Part shown: piece by piece, positions 37,666 through 42,698 of the stretch
How positions within the stretch are numbered: the stretch's first letter is position 1
Layout of the letters: every line of letters begins with the position of its first letter
Origin: Streptococcus saliviloxodontae
GTDB taxonomy: Bacteria > Bacillota > Bacilli > Lactobacillales > Streptococcaceae
DNA length: 42,698 nt
Direction of reading: 5' to 3'
Assembly: GCF_016908655.1 (NCBI RefSeq)
Contig: NZ_JAFBEI010000022.1
Location: 1 to 42,698, forward strand
The notes under the pieces: model-generated
Databases searched by the model: none
Told to the model about the DNA's origin: nothing
The model's input: only the letters and a program-made list of their open reading frames with translations
Program-made: the position numbers and the translations under genes

Positions 37666-38380
37666 CTATAAATCAATCTTCACGCCATTTTTGAAGGTTA
37701 GGCTGATTTTCTTATTTCCTTTATATCCAATCGCTCGACACTAGTCTGCCAGAGTTCTTAATTGAAATCTGTGATGAGGTCATCCTGCTCTTTGAGCTTT
37801 TAGATAAAACCATCAAGGCTGATCTAGTTTCCTGCAACTCTTTCTGTTTTTCTTAGTAGGCTGTTACCAAGGTATCGTACTGTTCTTGGTAAAGATTTTG
37901 ATTCTGAGCCTTCCTTGCATTCCTATCGACCAAGTCCTCGATGTCTTGTCGTATGGTTTCAAGATGATGCTCCAAATCATTAATCCTAGATTCAAGTGGT
38001 GTAGTGTCTTTTGCCATGTCAATTAAGAGCTCTGTATTTGCGATAATCTCATCTCGATTGCTGAGAAGTTGATTGATGGCTGATAGGAACCATGCTTTAA
38101 TTGCTTCTTCCGTCACATAAGTTGTCTGACATTTATGCTCACCCTTGTACTTGCCATTGCACTGGTAGATAGTTCTGTACTTGCTGATGGAATGCCACAC
38201 CCTACTTCCAAAAGACGCCCCACAAGCACCGCAGTACAATCTTCCTGTAAAGATGTTACTGGTCTGCCTTTTCTTTTCAAGTTTATCCAATTCAACATGG
38301 GCCAAATCAAACACCTCACGTTTGATAATGTTCCTTTTCATCAGAAGGACTAGACACAAAAACAGTTCACTACCCAACAT
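37666..38380 (-). pseudogene. Serine site-specific recombinase, decayed C-terminal part
   Basis: The open part (to 37853) reads IIKREVFDLAHVELDK, then a zinc ribbon (LYCGACGASFGSRVW ... IYQCNGKYKGEHKCQT) and a coiled coil, the C-terminal region of large serine recombinases. The resolvase catalytic domain is missing. Past the TAA at 37853-37855 the family tail can still be read in shifted frames with stops: KLKEQDDLITDF, ELWQTSVERLDIKEIRK and finally TFKNGVKIDL before TAG at 37666-37668. The 5' limit is blurred (about 38350) and abuts the abiE terminator. A relic of an integrated element. Confidence 0.85.
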
Positions 38381-38398
38381 ATGGTAATGAACCGTTTT
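38358..38398 (-). terminator. abiE operon terminator
   Basis: AAAACGGTTCATTACC pairs with GGTAGTGAACTGTTTT with two mismatches, then TTTTTG on the minus strand, directly after the toxin stop. Confidence 0.75.
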
Positions 38399-38401
38399 AT
38401 A

Positions 38402-39238
38402 TTACATAATAGTTGTCATGAGTTCTCTAACAATCTGAACTGATTTCTCAAAAGAAATATCTTGTGCATATTTGAATTGTCTTTGATAACGTGTCCAAAG
38501 TTGCTTTTGATAATCAGAAATTTCAATGCTATCTAGCTGACTTTCCCAAATGTCGATAATCTCTTTACTACCTCGTTTTTCAACAGTATTCTCTAGAGCT
38601 TTACGCAACACATCGAAATCTATCTCGTCTTTTCTGATATGATACAAGGTAAAAAGGTCATAACGATCACGAGGACGTGTTGATACTACTCCTCGGCTAA
38701 TAATAGTTTCCAATTTTTCAGCTAGAACAGTTTCCAAATTATAAGTCCAAACCTCAATGGTTTCATTAGTAAATAAAGATGGCATCGAATAAGTAATTTC
38801 TCGAGGCGTAATCTTATCACCTGTTGTAATGTCTATAAATACAACCTCTCTTAAGGTATCAAACGTAGCATTAAGTTTTAGAGAAAATCCCCCATATTCG
38901 TCATCTTGACGAATCGGCTCTAATTTATCCACTTCAAATGAAAAGACATCCTCCGAATCTGAAAGAATCTCCTCGAAGATAGCAATCAAATTCTCTTGAT
39001 TAAGTGCAGTCCCTTTAAGCGTCACATCTAAATCCATCGTCGTTCGCTTATCAAGTCCTATCAACTGTCCTCTTAGATAACCACCTTTAACAATAAAAGA
39101 ATCCTTATAAGAACTTTTAGCAATCAATTTCAACACCTGTTCAATCAGGAAGTTTTGTTGGAGCTGCTGGGCAGGAATACCTCTATCCTTAGCCATATTC
39201 TTAATCTTTGCCTTAAAGCTATTTGCATTGGAAAACAT
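38402..39238 (-). CDS. abiEii: AbiEii-type nucleotidyltransferase toxin (type IV TA / phage abortive infection)
   Basis: 278 residues. AbiEii/AbiGii/DUF1814 family. The nucleotidyltransferase motif appears as KGGYLRGQLIGLDKRTTMDLDV (Gly-Gly then DLD, about 46-67), with the later KLETIISRGVVSTRPRDRYDLF block (Lys, and RPRDRYD). The toxin transfers nucleotides, in related enzymes to tRNA, and is neutralised by AbiEi without direct binding. Its ATG overlaps the antitoxin stop by one base (TAATG). Confidence 0.92.
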   Translation of the reverse strand: MFSNANSFKAKIKNMAKDRGIPAQQLQQNFLIEQVLKLIAKSSYKDSFIVKGGYLRGQLIGLDKRTTMDLDVTLKGTALNQENLIAIFEEILSDSEDVFSFEVDKLEPIRQDDEYGGFSLKLNATFDTLREVVFIDITTGDKITPREITYSMPSLFTNETIEVWTYNLETVLAEKLETIISRGVVSTRPRDRYDLFTLYHIRKDEIDFDVLRKALENTVEKRGSKEIIDIWESQLDSIEISDYQKQLWTRYQRQFKYAQDISFEKSVQIVRELMTTIM

Positions 39239-39828
39239 TAGGCTAATACCTCCATATAAGATTGTAACTTATTAGTCACCTTGAATAACTGTGCATAGTG
39301 AAAAAGTTTTGAATAGTTAACTTTGTGATTTTGAAAATACATCTTAAATGCAGGAGCAATAACTTGAACATCAACCTGATAAATTGGCCTTAAACACTCT
39401 GCTAAAACTCTCTCTGGCTCATATACCTTAATCTTCTGCCCCACTTGTCTTTCAAGTTCTACAATTCCTTCATCGTAATAAGAACGAAGAGCTATCGGAC
39501 GTATACCTTCTGCTTTGATATTTTTTGTATTAGTTCCATATGGAAAACTCATGGTCATTTCAAACGGAACTGTTAGCGATAGGCCATTTAGCCAAAGAGC
39601 CGTTTCTAAAGAAAAAATTCCTTTTGAAAAACGTTGCTGTGCCACAAACCATTCATCCAGATAAGTATCAGGGAGGCGATATAACCCCTTTTCTTCAACC
39701 TCTACTAGCCCCTCTTCAATCATTCTCAACAACAATTTGTAAGGTAGTTTCTCTTCAACCACCTGTTGAAAGGTCAAAAATCCTTGATGTTGTTGAAATG
39801 CAGTCATAATACTTTCACTACTATTCAT
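39238..39828 (-). CDS. abiEi: AbiEi-type antitoxin and autorepressor
   Basis: 196 residues. N-terminal winged helix (MTAFQQHQGFLTFQQVVEE ... KGLYRLPDTYLDEW) and C-terminal domain (FSLETALWLNGL, KVYEPERVLAECLR), matching the AbiEi_4 layout. AbiEi represses its own operon by binding inverted repeats and counters the toxin. RBS AAAGGAG lies 9 nt before the ATG. The operator upstream (39846-39898) is very clear here. Confidence 0.92.
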   Translation of the reverse strand: MNSSESIMTAFQQHQGFLTFQQVVEEKLPYKLLLRMIEEGLVEVEEKGLYRLPDTYLDEWFVAQQRFSKGIFSLETALWLNGLSLTVPFEMTMSFPYGTNTKNIKAEGIRPIALRSYYDEGIVELERQVGQKIKVYEPERVLAECLRPIYQVDVQVIAPAFKMYFQNHKVNYSKLFHYAQLFKVTNKLQSYMEVLA

Positions 39829-39845
39829 AATGGCAGGCTCCTTTC

Positions 39846-39898
39846 AAAAGAAATAAAATGCTAACACTTTCATTAAATGTTAGCATTTTATTTCTTTT
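39846..39898 (-). promoter_or_regulatory. abiE operator: 21-bp perfect inverted repeat
   Basis: Arms 39846-39866 and 39878-39898 are exact complements (both contain ATAAAATGCTAACA or its reverse) with an 11-base centre. The distal arm covers the spacer and -10 of the promoter; the proximal arm lies just downstream of the predicted start site. This is the classic place for AbiEi repression. Confidence 0.8.
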
Positions 39899-39905
39899 AT
39901 ATCAA
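39877..39905 (-). promoter_or_regulatory. abiE promoter
   Basis: TTGATA (39900-39905), 17 nt, TAACAT (39877-39882) with TG one base before the -10 (TGCTAACAT). Embedded in the operator. Confidence 0.65.
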
Positions 39906-39982
39906 CTATTTCGGATCTAATTCCTTCAATAAGACTGACACCAAAGCACGAGCTTTTGGCAAACGAATAAAAACTAAACTAA

Positions 39983-40019
39983 AAGGACTTAGTCCTGTGC
40001 AATTCAGAACTAAATCCTT
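39983..40019 (-). terminator. Possible terminator of the MFS gene
   Basis: Imperfect hairpin (AAGGA.TTAGT.CTG with CAG.ACTAA.TCCTT) followed by TTTTAGTTTAGTTTTT on the minus strand, about 100 nt after the MFS stop. The rest of 39906-40122 shows no gene or clear element. Confidence 0.4.
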
Positions 40020-40122
40020 CACTTAAAATATAATGTCTAACTTCTTGGGGGCAGTACATTATCAACGAAGTGCTTTTAAATTCTTTCGAATCAATATACC
40101 TAATTTTACTTAGTTAGAACTG

Positions 40123-41331
40123 TCAACTTATATCATATCTCTTAAATAAAGCTCCAAAGACTAGTGATAACACAGTGATGGATCCTCCAATAATGAAGAG
40201 ATTAAAAGTATTATTCGGCTCTAAAACCACTGAGAAAAATCCAGTCCCAACCGGCATAAAAAGTATAGCTACCGTAAAAATGATACCAAAGACTCTACCA
40301 AGAAACTCATTATCTACATCTCTTTGAACGATAGAGAAAAATTGGATATTAAAAATAGATAAAAATAGACTAAACAGTGCTGGAGACAAGGCTAGAACAA
40401 TGACATTGTGGAATAGAGAATAAAACGGAGTAGATAACATTAACATAATACCCGAACACGCTAATAGGAGCATTAAACGTTTACTTGATAAAGATTTATT
40501 GACAAAACCACTTAATATCGCTCCAATAAATCCACCAATTGCTTCTGCTGTTAAAAATGTTCCATAAAGCTCCTCTGATATTTCTCCAAACATTTGATTA
40601 CTATAAGGTAGCAATAAATTATAAGCTGCTAGAAAAAAATTAACTAAGGCAGAGAGAATGATAATAATAAATATTGGCTTATGGTTGTAGACATACTTGA
40701 ACCCTATTTTTAAGTCGTTAAAGACTCCACTTATTGTCATTTTCTCCTTTGTGACCACTTCTTCATTAATAGGTATAATAAAGAAAATTAGTGATGCAGC
40801 AATTAAAAACGATAATCCATCTAATAATAATACACCATGTATGCCCAATATATTATATAGGAAAATTGCTACCATTGGTATAGTTACTTTAATAATGGTA
40901 CTAGTTGTTTCCAAATAGGAATTTAGTTTTGTTATATCATCTTTCTTCACAATTTCTTTCGTAAATGCTTTATATGACGGTCCAGAAAAGGCACTCATAA
41001 AAGCCAAAATAACATTGGTGATGACAATCGCATACACCAACCATTGTTGTTGAGATAGGAACGAAAGACCTATACAAGCAATACCGCATAAGATATTAGT
41101 TCCAATGATAATTTTTTTTCGCTTGAAGTTATCAGCAATAACCCCACCAAACAAATTAAATAGAACACCTATCACACTTTCTAAAGATTGATAGATTGCA
41201 ACCAGTGACAGAGAAGTCGGATTAATACTTGCCAAAAATGTATTATTGGCGAAATCAAACATGATATCTCCTATTCGAGATATAACTCTACTTACAGTAA
41301 GGTAAGTTATATTTTTTGTATCTATTTTCAA
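40123..41331 (-). CDS. MFS transporter, probable exporter
   Basis: 402 residues, about twelve hydrophobic segments. N terminus TVSRVISRIGDIMFDFANN and the first cytoplasmic loop GGVIADNFKRKK (an A-motif variant, G-x-x-x-D-x-x-x-R/K-R/K) mark the drug/macrolide-efflux type branch. The likely start is TTG 41331 with GGAG 6 nt before it (MKIDTKNITYL); a TTG at 41335-41337 abuts the Shine-Dalgarno. It lies 124 nt downstream of shp on the same strand without a strong terminator between, so it may be pheromone controlled. Cargo unknown. Clearly AT-rich. Confidence 0.85.
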   Translation of the reverse strand: MKIDTKNITYLTVSRVISRIGDIMFDFANNTFLASINPTSLSLVAIYQSLESVIGVLFNLFGGVIADNFKRKKIIIGTNILCGIACIGLSFLSQQQWLVYAIVITNVILAFMSAFSGPSYKAFTKEIVKKDDITKLNSYLETTSTIIKVTIPMVAIFLYNILGIHGVLLLDGLSFLIAASLIFFIIPINEEVVTKEKMTISGVFNDLKIGFKYVYNHKPIFIIIILSALVNFFLAAYNLLLPYSNQMFGEISEELYGTFLTAEAIGGFIGAILSGFVNKSLSSKRLMLLLACSGIMLMLSTPFYSLFHNVIVLALSPALFSLFLSIFNIQFFSIVQRDVDNEFLGRVFGIIFTVAILFMPVGTGFFSVVLEPNNTFNLFIIGGSITVLSLVFGALFKRYDIS

Positions 41332-41455
41332 GAGCAACTCCTTAATTATTAATATTTTCTTTTATCAGGTATTTGAAGCCTTAATATTATCGGGAATATT
41401 ATTCCTTACTAACTTACATTTTTCAATTTTATCGCCTTTCTTATAGCTAAGCAAA

Positions 41456-41527
41456 TTACCCACCAACAATAGTGATAATATCCATCACCAAAATCAAAAT
41501 CAGCAAAAATTTTGAAATTTTCTTCAT
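41456..41527 (-). CDS. shp: SHP short hydrophobic peptide pheromone precursor
   Basis: 23 codons: MKKISKFLLILILVM followed by DIITIVGG and TAA. The form (Met-Lys-Lys start, hydrophobic core, acidic residue, C-terminal Ile/Val-Gly-Gly) matches SHP pheromones; S. pyogenes SHP3 matures to DIIIIVGG and SHP2 to DILIIVGG. By analogy the active peptide is the C-terminal eight residues, released by the Eep protease, exported, and re-imported by Ami/Opp. Shine-Dalgarno AAAGGAAG lies 7 nt upstream. It is divergent from rgg, with 80 nt between start codons. Confidence 0.9.
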   Translation of the reverse strand: MKKISKFLLILILVMDIITIVGG

Positions 41528-41542
41528 AATCGGACTTCCTTT

Positions 41543-41576
41543 CAATTTTTATTTATTGTACAATAAATAAAAATTG
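41543..41576. promoter_or_regulatory. 34-bp perfect palindrome holding divergent shp/rgg promoters
   Basis: Arms of 17 bases with no spacer, centre TTGTACAA. TACAAT therefore occurs on both strands as a -10. For shp a -35 TTAACT lies 16 nt upstream; the plus-strand -35 for rgg is poor. On the shp side the sequence CCCACTTTCCC (41590-41603 region) recalls the conserved element of S. pyogenes shp promoters, from memory and not verified. Confidence 0.65.
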
Positions 41577-41607
41577 AGTTAATTTGTGTTGGGAAAGTGG
41601 GAAAAAT

Positions 41608-42459
41608 ATGAAATCAAAACTTGGCATCACACTTAGAAAAGTTCGTAAAGGAAAACAAATTAGTCTATGCTCTGTAGCAGATGAACATCTTTCAAAATCA
41701 CAAATCTCTCGTTTTGAGCGTGGAGAATCAGAAATATCTTGTATTCGACTAATCAATATTCTAGACAAATTACACATTACGTTAGATGAGTTCCTTATTT
41801 TACATGATCAGTACTATACCAAAACGGAATCATTCACCAATTTAGTACAGTACATCCGTCAACAATATTCATCACAAAACATCAATAATATACAATCTCT
41901 ACTTTCGGATTCCTCAAATTACACTTTAGATTCTTTTGAAAAAACAATGGTAAAGTCCATTTTACACACAATGGATTCAAGCATCATTCCATCAGATGAT
42001 GAATTACTTCAACTGACAGATTACCTCTTCAAAGTAGAAAAATGGGGGTACTATGAGATTATTTTATTAGGTAACTGTGTTCGAACAATTAACTACAATT
42101 CCTATTTCTTATTAACAAAGGAAATGTTAAATAATTATATCTACTCTTCTCTAAATAAAACTAATAAACGAATAGTCACTCAATTAGCTATCAATTGTTT
42201 TATTCTTAGTATCGATAAGGAAGAATATGCTAACTGCTCCTATTTAATTGATGAAATAAAAGTATTGTTAGATAATGAATTGAACTTTTATGAACAGACA
42301 GTCTTTCTCTATGCGACCGGGTACTATGAATTTAAGCAACAATCAGGTACTGGAATTGAAAAGATGAAACAATCTATTCAAGTACTTGATATTTTAGGAG
42401 AAGACAAGTTAAAATTACATTACACCGACCATCTTGATAAATTAGTTAACAAGGAATAA
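41608..42459 (+). CDS. rgg: Rgg-family pheromone-responsive transcription regulator
   Basis: 283 residues, the usual Rgg length. N-terminal XRE helix-turn-helix ([16 protein letters not shown], about 29-44), then a TPR-like repeat domain that binds the peptide ([14 protein letters not shown] about 144-157). Cys45, in SEISCIRL, is at the position of the inter-protomer disulphide Cys described for Rgg2. ATG 41608 has GGGAAAA upstream; the ORF start at 41584 is earlier but has no ribosome site. It should bind the shared shp/rgg region. Whether it activates (Rgg2-like) or represses (Rgg3-like) cannot be told. Confidence 0.92.
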   Translation: MKSKLGITLRKVRKGKQISLCSVADEHLSKSQISRFERGESEISCIRLINILDKLHITLDEFLILHDQYYTKTESFTNLVQYIRQQYSSQNINNIQSLLSDSSNYTLDSFEKTMVKSILHTMDSSIIPSDDELLQLTDYLFKVEKWGYYEIILLGNCVRTINYNSYFLLTKEMLNNYIYSSLNKTNKRIVTQLAINCFILSIDKEEYANCSYLIDEIKVLLDNELNFYEQTVFLYATGYYEFKQQSGTGIEKMKQSIQVLDILGEDKLKLHYTDHLDKLVNKE

Positions 42460-42558
42460 GTGAAATCATTCTCTATCTTTTAACGTTTTATATATCAAGG
42501 GTGTCTCAATAAAAACAACCACTTTAACAACTATTCACTTATACCATTAGACAAGAAA

Positions 42559-42590
42559 AAAGCCTTGGAAACAATCCATTCCAAGGCTTT
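42559..42590. terminator. Terminator downstream of rgg
   Basis: AAAGCCTTGGAA pairs perfectly with TTCCAAGGCTTT around an 8-base loop. The stretch 42460-42558 shows no other feature. Confidence 0.85.
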
Positions 42591-42603
42591 CTTTATATTC
42601 TAT

Positions 42604-42698
42604 GGCTCTATAATTTCTGTAGTGGGTAAATCTCATTCAGATATTGTAGGGCTTTTTAGCGGTATGAAAAAAGCCCCACATGACTTATAATGAAAAGC
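42604..42698. mobile_element. Probable IS end, truncated by the window edge
   Basis: Starts GGCTCTATAATTTCTGTAGT, followed by GGGTAA and a hairpin-like AAAAAGCCC region. Read from the other strand it ends ACCCACTACAGAAATTATAG then AGCC, like the ends of ISL3-family elements, which commonly begin GGCTCT. No transposase is seen within the 95 bases available. Confidence 0.45.

Noticed and set aside
39906..40122. Possible coding remnant or IS fragment between abiE and the MFS gene
   Set aside because: No frame gives a recognisable protein; only a weak hairpin is present.

Overview
The window is chromosomal DNA of a low-GC Firmicute, most likely a Streptococcus of the salivarius/thermophilus/vestibularis group. 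The evidence is the streptococcal order ftsW-ppc-pepF, the order hprK-lgt-DUF948-YtxH, a DUF3270 protein, tandem MetE-like paralogues with MetR/MtaR-type boxes, an Rgg/SHP pheromone pair, and gene sequences typical of streptococci. The species call is inference, since no rRNA or marker set is present.

Layout. (1) 0.2-6.9 kb: ftsW (division SEDS glycosyltransferase) and ppc (anaplerotic PEP carboxylase) on the minus strand, then pepF and a glutathione-peroxidase-like gene on the plus strand. (2) 7.0-10.5 kb, minus strand: a lipoprotein with DUF4430 and an ECF transporter S component that overlap, then two tandem cobalamin-independent methionine-synthase-like genes. The latter two share nearly identical promoters with two MetR-like boxes each. 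(3) 10.6-19.2 kb: a GH25 lysozyme, a YbaK/EbsC deacylase, a histidine phosphatase, a GNAT acetyltransferase, two HAD phosphatases, lysS (with a diverged tandem duplication of its 3' end), a 2H phosphoesterase, an NAD(P)-binding oxidoreductase, a PC4/YdbC protein and an unknown small protein. (4) 19.5-28.1 kb: two U32 proteins (tRNA hydroxylation, TrhP type), DUF3270, YtxH, DUF948, lgt-hprK, PspC, SprT and Tex. (5) 28.3-37.5 kb: a secreted protein with six Bsp-like repeats and a C39-like peptidase domain, an LLM flavin oxidoreductase, a 49-residue protein, a two-gene permease operon, and the HAD-HAD-ftsY-small membrane protein operon.

Accessory end. From about 37.6 kb to the right edge the character changes. 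It holds a decayed serine recombinase, an AbiE type IV toxin-antitoxin/phage-abortive pair with a large inverted-repeat operator, an AT-rich MFS exporter, a short hydrophobic pheromone gene missed by ordinary ORF calling (shp, 41456-41527), a divergent Rgg regulator, and an apparent IS end at the right edge. This looks like an island inserted upstream of the HAD-ftsY operon. The Rgg/SHP pair, predicted to make a pheromone ending in DIITIVGG, with an exporter directly downstream of shp, is the most interesting system here.

A second theme is that four genes (ECF S component, trhP1-like U32, GH25 lysozyme, tex) have a good -10 box only 6-8 nt from the start codon, which predicts leaderless or near-leaderless mRNAs.
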